The position numbers and the translations under genes are program-made. This document shows, piece by piece, positions 15,829 through 24,446 of a DNA stretch of 32,618 nt (the stretch's first letter is position 1; the number at the start of each line of letters is the position of its first letter). The notes beneath the pieces were generated by a model that worked only from the letters and a program-made list of their open reading frames with translations, was not told where the DNA came from and did not search any database. The stretch spans positions 1-32,618 of the forward strand of contig JAEYCB010000058.1 in assembly GCA_023404345.1 (NCBI GenBank), given 5' to 3'. Source of the stretch: Bacillota bacterium. GTDB taxonomy: Bacteria > Bacillota > Clostridia > Christensenellales > Aristaeellaceae.

Positions 15829-16056
15829 ATGGTTTTTGAAAAAGTGCGCGACATGATTGCTTCTCAGCTGCAGGTGGATGCTTCCACCATCACCCCTGAA
15901 AGCCGCTTGGTAGAGGACCTCAAGGCCGACAGCGCCAACGTGATGGTGATGATTCTGGAGCTGGAAAGCGAGTTCGGCATCGAGGTGGAGGATGAAGTGA
16001 TCCTTACCCTCAAAACCGTCGGCGACGTTGTGGATTACATCGAAAAGCACCAGTAA
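15829..16056 (+). CDS. acpP: acyl carrier protein
   Basis: A 75-residue acidic helical protein that carries growing acyl chains on a 4'-phosphopantetheine arm. The attachment site is the serine in LKADSANVMV (S35). Most bacterial ACPs have Asp-Ser-Leu here, and this one has Asp-Ser-Ala. The following ILELESEFGIEVEDE matches the ACP helix III region. The start at 15829 has AGGAGG upstream. It lies between plsX and rnc, a conserved place for acpP. A specialised ACP cannot be excluded, but the locus favours the housekeeping one. Confidence 0.92.
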   Translation: MVFEKVRDMIASQLQVDASTITPESRLVEDLKADSANVMVMILELESEFGIEVEDEVILTLKTVGDVVDYIEKHQ

Positions 16057-16072
16057 TGTCCCCGCATTCAGA

Positions 16073-16101
16073 CGCCCCCAGCGGCACACCCGTTGGGGGC
16101 G
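16073..16101 (+). promoter_or_regulatory. hairpin in the acpP-rnc gap
   Basis: CGCCCCCA pairs with TGGGGGCG and the stem extends by three more pairs (one G-U), giving about 11 bp with a short loop. It lies 32 bases ahead of the rnc start and has no following U-tract. The position suits an mRNA-processing hairpin; RNase III is known to cut its own leader in some bacteria, but this is only a suggestion here. Confidence 0.5.
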
Positions 16102-16132
16102 CAGCCATCCCGTAAAAAAGGAGAATCGTCAT

Positions 16133-16792
16133 ATGCAGCGTTTGCAGCAAGCCTTGGGCTATGCTTTCCGGGACCCGTCCCACCTGCGCCTGGCGCTGAC
16201 GCATCCCTCCACAAAGCTGCCGGATAACCAGCGTCTGGAATTTCTGGGCGACGCGGTGCTGGAGTTTTGCGTCAGCGACATGCTGTATCAGAAATATCCT
16301 AATCTGCATGAGGGCGAGCTGACCGCCCGCCGCGCCGCACTGGTGTGTGAACGTACGCTCAGCGCGATTGCCCGATCGTTGGATTTGGGGCAATATCTGC
16401 TCATGGGCCATGGGGAGGAGCAGACAGGTGGGCGCGAGAAACCCAGCATTTTAGCTGACGCCATGGAGGCTGTGCTGGCGGCCGTCTATGTGGATGGGGG
16501 CTATGAGGCGGTTCGAGAAGTCATCCGTGTGCTGTTTCAGGAGGATGAACGCCTGATTGCCTGGCGCGGTCAGGATGACAAGAGCGCCCTGCAGGAATAC
16601 ACGCAAGCCAACGGCCTGGACTTGCCCGCCTATGAGATCGTGGCGCAGAGCGGCCCGGATCATGACCGGCGTTTTACCGCACAGGTCAGCGTGCAGGGCC
16701 GGCCCGTGGCCACGGGCGAGGGAAACAGCAAGAAGGCTGCTGAGCAGGCTGCTGCCAAGGCGGCACTCAAAGCCTACCGGGGAGATGCATGA
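16133..16792 (+). CDS. rnc: ribonuclease III
   Basis: A 219-residue double-strand-specific endoribonuclease that processes rRNA precursors and structured mRNAs. The catalytic domain shows the signature NQRLEFLGDAVLEF (E36, D40) and the second acidic pair in DAMEAVLAAVYVDGG (D109, E112). Residues of about 148-216 form the dsRNA-binding domain ending GNSKKAAEQAAAKAAL. AAAAAAGGAG precedes the ATG at 16133. The stop overlaps the smc start by 4 bases (ATGA), so translation is coupled. Confidence 0.96.
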   Translation: MQRLQQALGYAFRDPSHLRLALTHPSTKLPDNQRLEFLGDAVLEFCVSDMLYQKYPNLHEGELTARRAALVCERTLSAIARSLDLGQYLLMGHGEEQTGGREKPSILADAMEAVLAAVYVDGGYEAVREVIRVLFQEDERLIAWRGQDDKSALQEYTQANGLDLPAYEIVAQSGPDHDRRFTAQVSVQGRPVATGEGNSKKAAEQAAAKAALKAYRGDA

Positions 16793-19700
16793 TGCGCCTT
16801 ACCAGACTGGAAATTTACGGATTCAAATCCTTTGCCAAGCGCACGGAGATCGTCTTTCCGCAGAATGTGACGGGCATCGTGGGCCCTAACGGTAGCGGCA
16901 AAAGCAACATTGGCGACGCGGTGCGCTGGGTGCTGGGTGAGCAAAGCGCCAAAATGCTGCGCGGCAACAGCATGGCTGACGTCATCTTTAATGGCACTGA
17001 AAAGCGAAAGCCGCTCAACTACTGCGAAGTGACCCTTGTTTTTGACAATACCGACCACCAGTTGCAAGCTCCCTTTGACGAGGTAAGCATCACCCGCCGC
17101 GTCTACCGCAGCGGCGACAGTGAATACCTCATGAACGGGTCCGCCTGCCGCCTCAAGGATATCGTGGACCTGTTCCGCGATACGGGTGTGGGCAAGGAAG
17201 GTTATTCCATTATCGGCCAGGGTCGTATCGATGACATTTTGAGCCAGCGCAGCGAGGACAGGCGCGCCATCTTTGAGGAGGCGGCGGGCATCAGCCGCTT
17301 CCGCTCGCGCAAGGAGGAAGCCGAGGGCCGCCTCAAGCGGGCGGACGAGAATCTGGTGCGCGTGGTAGATGTGCTGGAAGAACTGGAAAGCCATCTCACT
17401 CCGCTTAAAAAGCAGGCTGATACGGCACGCGAATACCTGGCCCTGACAGACACGCTCAAGGAGCTGGATGTACGCCTTTTTTTGCTGCGCCATGGACGGC
17501 TGACCGAAAAGGAAAGCGCGGCGGAACAAGCGCTTTTGCAGGTCAGTGATGCGGTGAAGGAGGCCGAGAGGGCGCTTGCGGAGCTGGCAGCCCGGCGCGA
17601 GGCGGGCGAACAGCGCCAGGAGGAATTGCAGCGCGGATTAAGCCAGGCGCACGAGGCGCTGCTGGGGCAGAACGAGGGGCTGCATCAGGCAAGGGAAGCG
17701 CTGACCTCCGTGCAAAACCGCTTGAGGAGCGGGGAAGAGACGCTGGAGCGTCTGGGCACCGAGGAGGAAAGCCTGCGTGCGCGTCTTCGGCTGATCGAGG
17801 CCACCATGACCCAGAGCGACGGAGGCCTCGGCGAGGCCGAAAAGCTGCTCTCGCAGGCGCGCGAGGCACTGGATGTACGCAAAGCGGCCCACGCTGCTGC
17901 GACCGAAAGTGCACAAAAGCTGGAGGATGAGCTCAGTGCGCATAAGGCGCAGATTATGGAGCGCTTGAATCGCATGCAAAACGTGCGAACCTCCCAGGCA
18001 CGCCAGAGCGCCATGCAGCAGCAGATGAATACCCGCCACGCTGAGATTACCGCCCAGCTGGCTGAGGAAGAGGAAAAAGAACAGGCACTTTCCGCTGCAC
18101 TGGCGGAGGCCAGGGCCAACCTCAAGTGCGAGCAGGACCGGCTTACGGGCCTGCGGGAAGGGCTTGAGACCTTTGAACAGAGCACAAAGCAGCTCCTTGC
18201 CGATATTCTGGCCCGGCAGAAGCAGGCGCAGGAGGATTTGCAGAGCGTACGCGCGATGGACACGCGTCTCAAAACGCTCAAGGAATTGCAGGACGGCTAT
18301 GAGGGGTATCAGTATGCTGTGCGAAATGCCCTTACCTATGCCCGGCGCAGTGGCCTGAAGGGCGTGCATGACGTGGTGGCCATGCTGTTGCAGGTGCCGC
18401 ATGAATACGAAACCGCCATGGACATGGCCCTGGGCGGCGCGATGCAGAACATCGTGACTGAAACGGAGCAGGACGCCAAGATCCTGATTGATTACCTGCG
18501 CAAAAACCGGCTGGGCCGTGCCACCTTTTTGCCGCTCAGCACCGTGCGGGGCCGCACCCTCACCGCGCGCGAACGCGAGGTGCTCTCCTTGCCTGGCTGC
18601 ATCGGCGTAGCCAGCGAACTGTGCGGATACGACCCCATGTATCGTGGCGTGGTGGAAAGCCTGCTGGGCCGTACCGTGGTGGCCAGAGACCTGGACAGTG
18701 GCATTGCTATCATGCGTGCGGGCGGGCATGCCTTCCGGCTGGTGACGCTGGAGGGCGATGTGATGCACTCCGGCGGCAGTATGACTGGCGGCAGCATTCA
18801 GCAGAAGGCCCAAAACCTGCTGGGTCGCGAACGTGAGATGAAGGAGCTGGCTGCCCGGCTGGAGGAAGTGAGCGCACGGGCACAGGCAGCCCAGGAGCAG
18901 GTGGCGCAGATGGAGAGCCGCCGCGCGGGCGAAAAGGAGCGCCGCGAGCGCGCCCAATACGAGCTGCACCAGCAGGAAATCGCTGTGGCGCGTGATACCG
19001 AACGCCTCAAGGCTGCCCAGGCGGATTATGATGCGCACACCGTGCGTCTGGACACCATGCGCGCGGCTATCGCGCAGCTGGACGAGAGCCTTAAGCAGAT
19101 CGGACGGGAACTCCAGCGCATCGAGGAACAGGGCGCGCAGGAGGAGGGCGACACCGATGAGATGAACGCCCGCACCGAGACGCTTTCCGCTGCACTGGAC
19201 AAGGCCAGGCGTGAGCGGGAGGCCGCGCAGGAGGCATTGACCGACGCCATGCTCACTTTGCAAAACGCCGAGCATGACGTGGATCGCATTCGCCGCGACC
19301 AGAAGCGCCTGGCCGGTGACAGTGAAAGCTGTCGCGGAGAGCTGGACGCGGTTGCCCAGAGGCGGGAGCGTACAAAACAGGATATGGATACAGCCCGGCA
19401 GGCTGAGGAGACGGCGCAGGACGCTATTGCCGCCCGTGAGCGGGATGTGGAGAATGCCCGCGCACATGTGGCTGAAATGGAGCAGCGCCGCGACTCACAG
19501 CAGCGTGACCTTAAGGAGCTGCAGGGCGATATTGATGCGGCTCAGCAGCTTTCCGCGCACGAAACCGAGCGTATGCACCGCCAGGAGTTGGCGCTTGGCC
19601 GCATTCGCGCGGATTTGAGCCAGCTCAGCGACCGGTTGTGGAACACCTACGAGCTCAGCTACGCTGGGGCGGAGGAAGCGCTGCGGGAGTATGATGCGCG

Positions 19701-20406
19701 CAAGGCAGGGGAAAGCGCCCCGGACGGCGAACCCTTACCCACGCCCTTTGATGAAAACGCCGCCGACGAGGAGGCGCGCCGCATCCGTGACCGCGTGCGC
19801 CAGATGGGCTCGGTCAACGTGGGAGCCATCGAGGAATACGCGCAGATGTACGAGCGGTTCACCCAACTGGATGCGCAGCGCACGGATCTAGAAAGGGCCA
19901 AGAAGGACCTTGGCGATCTGATTTCCCAGCTGCTGGAACAGATGGAAACGGTGTTTGTCAAGCAGTTTTCCACTCTGCAGGAGTACTTTTCCGAAACCTT
20001 TACCCGTCTTTTTGGTGGCGGCCGGGGCGAAATCAGCATGAGCGACCCGTCCGATCCGTTGGGCTGCGGAATTGATATCATTGTGCAGCCGCCGGGCAAG
20101 AAGCGTCAGCTGCTCAGCCTGTTTTCGGGCGGCGAGCGCGCGCTGACAGCCATCGCCCTGCTCTTTGCCATGCTCAAGCTCAAGCCCACGCCTTTCTGCA
20201 TCCTCGACGAGATCGAGGCTGCGCTGGACGACGCCAACATCAGCTACTTTGCCGACTACCTCAAGGAATTCAGCCGGGATACGCAGTTCATCGTCGTCAC
20301 TCACCGCAAGGGCACCATGGAACGCTGTGACACCCTTTTTGGTGTGGCTATGGAGGAACGGGGTGTGAGCAGCATGGTCAGCGTGAACCTGACCGATTAC
20401 GAATAA
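16789..20406 (+). CDS. smc: Smc, chromosome segregation and condensation ATPase
   Basis: A 1205-residue SMC protein, near the usual 1186. It has an N-terminal ATPase half with Walker A GPNGSGKS (about 32-39), a long Glu/Ala/Arg-rich coiled coil (about 170-490), a hinge (about 500-665, with GYEGYQYAVRNAL and MTGGS), a second coiled coil, and a C-terminal ATPase half. That half has the signature FSGGER (about 1112-1117; Leu is more usual than Phe first) and Walker B FCILDEIEAALDDAN. It works with ScpA and ScpB, not seen here, to condense DNA. The ATG at 16789 overlaps rnc; the adjacent ATG at 16792 is equally possible and would remove one Met. ftsY follows after 19 bases. Confidence 0.97.
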   Translation: MMRLTRLEIYGFKSFAKRTEIVFPQNVTGIVGPNGSGKSNIGDAVRWVLGEQSAKMLRGNSMADVIFNGTEKRKPLNYCEVTLVFDNTDHQLQAPFDEVSITRRVYRSGDSEYLMNGSACRLKDIVDLFRDTGVGKEGYSIIGQGRIDDILSQRSEDRRAIFEEAAGISRFRSRKEEAEGRLKRADENLVRVVDVLEELESHLTPLKKQADTAREYLALTDTLKELDVRLFLLRHGRLTEKESAAEQALLQVSDAVKEAERALAELAARREAGEQRQEELQRGLSQAHEALLGQNEGLHQAREALTSVQNRLRSGEETLERLGTEEESLRARLRLIEATMTQSDGGLGEAEKLLSQAREALDVRKAAHAAATESAQKLEDELSAHKAQIMERLNRMQNVRTSQARQSAMQQQMNTRHAEITAQLAEEEEKEQALSAALAEARANLKCEQDRLTGLREGLETFEQSTKQLLADILARQKQAQEDLQSVRAMDTRLKTLKELQDGYEGYQYAVRNALTYARRSGLKGVHDVVAMLLQVPHEYETAMDMALGGAMQNIVTETEQDAKILIDYLRKNRLGRATFLPLSTVRGRTLTAREREVLSLPGCIGVASELCGYDPMYRGVVESLLGRTVVARDLDSGIAIMRAGGHAFRLVTLEGDVMHSGGSMTGGSIQQKAQNLLGREREMKELAARLEEVSARAQAAQEQVAQMESRRAGEKERRERAQYELHQQEIAVARDTERLKAAQADYDAHTVRLDTMRAAIAQLDESLKQIGRELQRIEEQGAQEEGDTDEMNARTETLSAALDKARREREAAQEALTDAMLTLQNAEHDVDRIRRDQKRLAGDSESCRGELDAVAQRRERTKQDMDTARQAEETAQDAIAARERDVENARAHVAEMEQRRDSQQRDLKELQGDIDAAQQLSAHETERMHRQELALGRIRADLSQLSDRLWNTYELSYAGAEEALREYDARKAGESAPDGEPLPTPFDENAADEEARRIRDRVRQMGSVNVGAIEEYAQMYERFTQLDAQRTDLERAKKDLGDLISQLLEQMETVFVKQFSTLQEYFSETFTRLFGGGRGEISMSDPSDPLGCGIDIIVQPPGKKRQLLSLFSGGERALTAIALLFAMLKLKPTPFCILDEIEAALDDANISYFADYLKEFSRDTQFIVVTHRKGTMERCDTLFGVAMEERGVSSMVSVNLTDYE

Positions 20407-20425
20407 GCAAAGGAGGCGCTTTGCC

Positions 20426-21337
20426 ATGACTGAGAAAAAAGGCCTGTTCTCCCGCCTGCGGGAAGGGTTGTTCAAAAGCCGCGAACATATGTCCGTGGCG
20501 ATGGAGGCCGCCGTTCAGGACGACCGTCCCATTGATGAGGATTTCTACGACGATCTGTTGGATGCGCTGATTTTGAGCGACATGGGCGCGACCTGTGCCA
20601 CCGAAGCCATAGACCGTCTGCGCGAGCGCGTCAAGGCGGACCGGCTGCGCTACGCGCCTCAGGCCAAGGAAGCGCTCAAGGCGATTCTGGTGGAGATGCT
20701 GGAGGTGGAAAAGCCCGCCCTGCATTGGCCCATGGTCATGCTGATGGTGGGTGTCAACGGCGTGGGTAAAACCACCACCATCGGAAAGCTCGCCCTGCGC
20801 TTTCAGGGTCTTGGCCGCACGATCATTCTCTGCGCGGCCGATACCTTCCGCGCCGCCGCCGCTGAGCAGCTGCAGGTGTGGGCCGACCGTGCGCGCTGTC
20901 CCATCGTGCGCCACAAGGAAGGGGCAGACCCCGCCGGCGTGGTGTTTGATGGCATTCAGGCCGCCAAGGCCCGAAATGCGGATCTGCTCATCGTGGACAC
21001 TGCGGGGCGTCTGCACAACAAAAAGAACCTGATGGACGAGATGGAAAAGATGCGCCGTGTCATCGACCGCGAATATCCTCAGGCTACGGTGCGCTGCCTG
21101 TTGGTGGTGGACGCCACTACCGGTCAAAACGGTCTTGCACAGGCGCGAGCCTTCCGCGAGGCGGCGGGCATCAATGGCATCGTGCTGACCAAGCTGGATG
21201 GCACGGCCAAGGGCGGCATCGCCTTCTCCATCGTGCGGGAGCTGGGCGTGCCCGTGATGTATGTGGGCGTAGGCGAGGGCATCGAGGACTTGCAGTCTTT
21301 CAATGCCAGGGAATTTGTGGACGCCCTGTTTGAATGA
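20426..21337 (+). CDS. ftsY: FtsY, signal recognition particle receptor GTPase
   Basis: A 303-residue SRP-type GTPase that receives ribosome-nascent chain complexes at the membrane. It has the NG domains only: a helical N domain (about 1-95) and a G domain with G1 GVNGVGKTT (109-117), DTFRAAAAEQL, DTAGRLHNK (G3) and TKLDGTAKGG (G4), ending GVGEGIEDLQSF. The acidic A domain of E. coli is absent, as is common in Bacillota. AAAGGAGG precedes the ATG at 20426. The smc-ftsY order is conserved in this phylum. Confidence 0.97.
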   Translation: MTEKKGLFSRLREGLFKSREHMSVAMEAAVQDDRPIDEDFYDDLLDALILSDMGATCATEAIDRLRERVKADRLRYAPQAKEALKAILVEMLEVEKPALHWPMVMLMVGVNGVGKTTTIGKLALRFQGLGRTIILCAADTFRAAAAEQLQVWADRARCPIVRHKEGADPAGVVFDGIQAAKARNADLLIVDTAGRLHNKKNLMDEMEKMRRVIDREYPQATVRCLLVVDATTGQNGLAQARAFREAAGINGIVLTKLDGTAKGGIAFSIVRELGVPVMYVGVGEGIEDLQSFNAREFVDALFE

Positions 21338-21361
21338 CCGGGCACAAAGGAGGGTCGGCGC

Positions 21362-22234
21362 ATGGTTCTGGGATCTTTCTATTTTAAGCAGGAGGCGCGC
21401 CGGGCACTGCGCGGAAACTGGCAGCCCGCGTTGGTGGTTACCTTCTTCTCAGGCGTGTTTCTCACACTTTCCAGCGTTTTGCAGGCCTTGTGGGTGCCTG
21501 ACCCCGTGGTGTATGCCAGCTATGGTCTGCTTGAACGTTTCTGGCAGGAACTGGCCGCCGTATCCCAGATGGAATGGGCAGCCTTGATCGTGGTTAATTT
21601 CATCTCGCTGCTGTTGTCCCCTGCGCTGGCGCTGGGGTGTAATCGCTATTTCCTGCAACTGCTTGCAGGCAAGGAAAGCGGAGTGCGCCAGGGGCTGCTG
21701 GGACGTATGCGGATATGGCCTAAAGCGCTTTGGCTGTATGTGCTTATGGGCGTGCGCGTTTTTCTGTGGTCACTTTTGCTGGTAGTGCCGGGTATTTTGG
21801 CGGCGATACGCTACAGCATGGCACCCTATTTCATGGCACAGGATCCATCTATCAGCGCGTCGGAAGCCATTGAAAAGAGCAAGCACGCCATGAAGGAAAT
21901 GAAGCTTGCGTACTTTTCGCTTATCATCAGCTTTATTGGCTGGTCGCTGCTGGCAGACGTGGCTCAGATGCTCCTGATGAGCTTTGGCGTGGTAATCGCG
22001 CTGGTGGCAGCCCAGTTTATGCAGGTGGCCATTTCAGCCTATATGAACGCTGCATGTGCCTCTTTTTTCCTGACTGTTTCCAGTGAGGATGGCATGAACA
22101 GCACCCGTCGGCAAATGCGCGAACGGCTTAGGCAGATGGGCATGGATGACAGCGACATCGACCGTGCCGGTTTTGGTGCAAATCCGACGAGTGGTGACAG
22201 TACCCCAAGCGGCGGAGAAGGTGACGGAGAGTGA
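21362..22234 (+). CDS. DUF975 family integral membrane protein
   Basis: A 290-residue protein with about five or six hydrophobic segments and a hydrophilic C-terminal tail of about 50 residues ending in Gly/Ser/Glu. The block VVPGILAAIRYSMAPYFMAQ, followed by SASEAIEKSKHAM and SLIISFIGWSLL, is typical of the DUF975 family of Bacillota. No catalytic motif is known to me for it. AAAGGAGGG precedes the ATG at 21362. It sits 24 bases after ftsY and overlaps the next gene by 4 bases (GTGA). Confidence 0.82.
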   Translation: MVLGSFYFKQEARRALRGNWQPALVVTFFSGVFLTLSSVLQALWVPDPVVYASYGLLERFWQELAAVSQMEWAALIVVNFISLLLSPALALGCNRYFLQLLAGKESGVRQGLLGRMRIWPKALWLYVLMGVRVFLWSLLLVVPGILAAIRYSMAPYFMAQDPSISASEAIEKSKHAMKEMKLAYFSLIISFIGWSLLADVAQMLLMSFGVVIALVAAQFMQVAISAYMNAACASFFLTVSSEDGMNSTRRQMRERLRQMGMDDSDIDRAGFGANPTSGDSTPSGGEGDGE

Positions 22235-22818
22235 GACTTTTTGGAAAGCGAAAAGTCAGCCTAAGCACTGCACCGCCGCTGTTGCAAACGCCCAGACTGG
22301 TGCTCAGGGGCTTTGATCCCAGCGATGCGGTGGATGTGCTTGCACGTGCGCAGGGAGAGGCGGCCGGAGCGATGGCATCGGCACCACCATGCCAATCGCA
22401 TGAGGAGAGCCGGCGCACGGTGGAGGGTTTCATCCGCGGCGGCAGTACGTGGGCCGTGGTGGAAAAGCGCAGCGGCCATGTGATCGGTGCAGTGGCACTG
22501 GGACCGGACCCGGGCCGTGCGGTGGAAGGCGCGCTGGAGCTAGGCTATACGCTGGGCGAGCAGTACCGCGACCAAGGCTATGCCGCGGAGGCGTGTGCAG
22601 CCGTGCTGGCCTATGCCTTTGACGAGCTGGACAGCCCTGTGGTGGGCGCAGGGCACGAGCTGACCAATCAGCGCAGCCGTCGCGTTTTTAAAAAGTTGGG
22701 CTTTACCTGCGAGGGCACGGTGCGCCGTGCACGCACCCTGGCCGACGGTGGGTATGCCGATGAAATCCGCTACAGTCTGTTGCGGGAGGAATACCACCCG
22801 CAACCTGCGCCTAAATGA
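22231..22818 (+). CDS. GNAT family N-acetyltransferase (RimJ/RimL-like)
   Basis: A 195-residue acetyltransferase. LLQTPRLVLRGF at the start and YTLGEQYRDQGYAAEACAAV (about 108-127, the acetyl-CoA pyrophosphate loop and helix) are typical of the RimJ/RimL branch, as is NQRSRRVFKKLGFTCEGTVR near the C-terminus. Members acetylate protein N-termini or small molecules; the substrate here is unknown. The start is GTG at 22231, overlapping the DUF975 stop as GTGA with GGAGAAGG upstream, so the two are translationally coupled. Confidence 0.85.
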   Translation: MRLFGKRKVSLSTAPPLLQTPRLVLRGFDPSDAVDVLARAQGEAAGAMASAPPCQSHEESRRTVEGFIRGGSTWAVVEKRSGHVIGAVALGPDPGRAVEGALELGYTLGEQYRDQGYAAEACAAVLAYAFDELDSPVVGAGHELTNQRSRRVFKKLGFTCEGTVRRARTLADGGYADEIRYSLLREEYHPQPAPK

Positions 22819-22834
22819 AGAAGGGAGAAACCCC

Positions 22835-23575
22835 ATGCCTCCGCTGAAGCCATACGATTCCGATTTGCCTTACAGCTATGCGCCAGGGGTGTTCCCCGCG
22901 CTGGAGCTGATGAAAAATGCTCCCCAGCGAGCCCGGCGCCTGCTGCTTAGTGAACGTGCCCAGGGCGAGGGCGTGGACAAGCTGCGGCGCCTGTGCAAGG
23001 AGCATGGCGTGCGCGAGGAAATTGCCGACAGGGCGCTTTCGCGCATCAGTGGCAAGCAGAACTGTTTCGCTGCCGTGGCCTTTGACAAGTGGCAAAGTGA
23101 TCTGGCGCCGCATGCAGCGCATGTGGTACTGCACCATCCCATGGACGAGGGCAATCTGGGCACCATTCAGCGCACATTGCTGGGGCTGGGCATTCTGGAT
23201 CTGGCGGTGATCCGTCCAGCGGCTGACCCGTTTGATCCGCATGTGGTAAGGGCCACCATGGGCGCGATTTTTTCCCTGCGGGTTAAACAGTATGACAGCT
23301 TTGAAGCCTATCGCGCAGAGTACCCCCTGCATGTGCTGTATCCGTTTATGCTGGACGGTTCAAAGCTGCTGGATGATGTATGCAGCAGTATTCAGACGCC
23401 GTATGCGCTTATCTTCGGCAATGAAGGCAGCGGCTTGCCGCAGGAATTTGCCAGCCTCGGGCAGGCAGTGCGCATTCCGCACAGCGACCGTATTGATTCG
23501 CTTAATCTATCGGTGGCGGTTGCCATCGGTGCTTATGCCTTTACCCGGCCCACTGTGGCCACGAACCATGATTGA
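22835..23575 (+). CDS. SpoU/TrmH family RNA 2'-O-methyltransferase
   Basis: A 246-residue protein. Residues of about 100-240 hold the SPOUT knot with the three TrmH motifs: HPMDEGNLGTIQRT (motif 1), IFGNEGSGLPQEF (motif 2) and IPHSDRIDSLNLSVAVAIGAY (motif 3). It should methylate a ribose 2'-OH in tRNA or rRNA using S-adenosylmethionine. The N-terminal 95 residues are helical and not recognised. The ATG at 22835 has AAGGGAG upstream. The gene lies 16 bases after the GNAT gene and 17 bases before the YwlG-like gene. Confidence 0.9.
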   Translation: MPPLKPYDSDLPYSYAPGVFPALELMKNAPQRARRLLLSERAQGEGVDKLRRLCKEHGVREEIADRALSRISGKQNCFAAVAFDKWQSDLAPHAAHVVLHHPMDEGNLGTIQRTLLGLGILDLAVIRPAADPFDPHVVRATMGAIFSLRVKQYDSFEAYRAEYPLHVLYPFMLDGSKLLDDVCSSIQTPYALIFGNEGSGLPQEFASLGQAVRIPHSDRIDSLNLSVAVAIGAYAFTRPTVATNHD

Positions 23576-23592
23576 TGAAAGGAGCTTATCCG

Positions 23593-24153
23593 ATGAATGA
23601 GGCGTATAGGGAAATAGCGGCCCAGCTGGAAAAGGGTGTTCGCTATCTGGCGGAGGCAGCAGGGCTCAAGCCCGGCGCAACCGTGGTGCTGGGCTGCTCC
23701 ACCAGCGAGGTGGCAGGCGGCTACATCGGGAAAAACAGCGTACCGGAACTGGGTGACGCCTTGGCGGAGACCATGATTTCAGTGTGCGGCGAATTGGGGC
23801 TGTGCCCTGTATTTCAGTGCTGCGAGCACCTCAACCGCGCTCTGGTGATGGAACAGGCGCTGCTGGACCGACTGCGCCTGACACAGGTAAACGTGATGCC
23901 GGTGCCAAAGGCGGGCGGCAGCACGGGCGCGGCGGCTTACCAGCGCTTTGAGCACCCCGCCGTGGCGCAGGCTATTCAGGCAGATGCGGCTATCGACGTG
24001 GGCGATACGCTGGTGGGCATGCATGTACGTCCGGTAGCGGTGCCCCTGCGTATGGATGGAGGAGCCTTCAAGGTGGGTCAGGCGCATGTGACGATGGCGT
24101 ATTCGCGCTTGCCGTACATCGGTGGCAGCCGGGCACAGTATCCCAATGGCTAA
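23593..24153 (+). CDS. YwlG/DUF436 (TIGR01440) family protein
   Basis: A 186-residue protein of the UPF0340 family. Recognisable blocks are VLGCSTSEVAGGYIGKNS, the QCCEHLNRALV segment with two cysteines, VPKAGGSTGAAAY and GDTLVGMHVRPVAVPLR. The family is conserved in Bacillota and structurally characterised, but its function is unsettled as far as I know. AAAGGAG lies 8 bases before the ATG at 23593, which is preferred over the upstream in-frame ATG. It is the last gene of the long operon and is followed by the hairpin array. Confidence 0.85.
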   Translation: MNEAYREIAAQLEKGVRYLAEAAGLKPGATVVLGCSTSEVAGGYIGKNSVPELGDALAETMISVCGELGLCPVFQCCEHLNRALVMEQALLDRLRLTQVNVMPVPKAGGSTGAAAYQRFEHPAVAQAIQADAAIDVGDTLVGMHVRPVAVPLRMDGGAFKVGQAHVTMAYSRLPYIGGSRAQYPNG

Positions 24154-24194
24154 GTCGCGCAAATCGTTTGAAGAAAATTTGAAAGAAAAACAAA

Positions 24195-24426
24195 GGGCAG
24201 ACAAGCAGCGCTTGTTTGCCCCTCAGACTGTCCAAAAAACCAGTTGGGGAGGTTTGGAGGGCCCACGGGTCCTCCAAGTGAATTCGTATCGCCCGGCTTT
24301 GCCGGGCGGGCGGGGAGTTTGTGCTCAGGAGCACAAACACTTCTTAAGCATCTGTCGGAAAAGATCGCAAACGGCGAGCTTTTTCGACACACAAGGGGGC
24401 AGACAAGCAGCGCTTGTTTGCCCCTC
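24195..24426. repeat. hairpin-rich intergenic element bounded by a repeated 30-base palindrome
   Basis: An identical 30-base sequence beginning GGGCAGACAAGCAGCGCTTG occurs at 24195-24224 and 24397-24426. Each copy is itself a hairpin of 12-13 bp with a three-base loop. Between them lie four more hairpins: 24254-24277, 24290-24308 (CGCCCGGC-TTT-GCCGGGCG), 24317-24338 (10 bp, GTTTGTGCTC with GAGCACAAAC) and 24353-24389 (11 bp). No plausible gene is present. It fills the gap between convergent genes. The left copy is followed by a T-rich run on the minus strand and the right copy by CCGTTTT on the plus strand, so each may end transcription coming from the far side. Confidence 0.85.
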
Positions 24427-24446
24427 CGTTTTATCGGCTGGCTTTG

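Noticed and set aside
17638..19467. A 609-codon minus-strand frame opposite smc
   Set aside because: Antisense to a full-length SMC with all ATPase motifs; Leu/His-rich content is the usual result of reading coiled-coil codons backwards.
24195..24426. CRISPR array
   Set aside because: Only two copies of the 30-base unit exist, 202 bases apart, with no spacer periodicity and no cas genes in the window.
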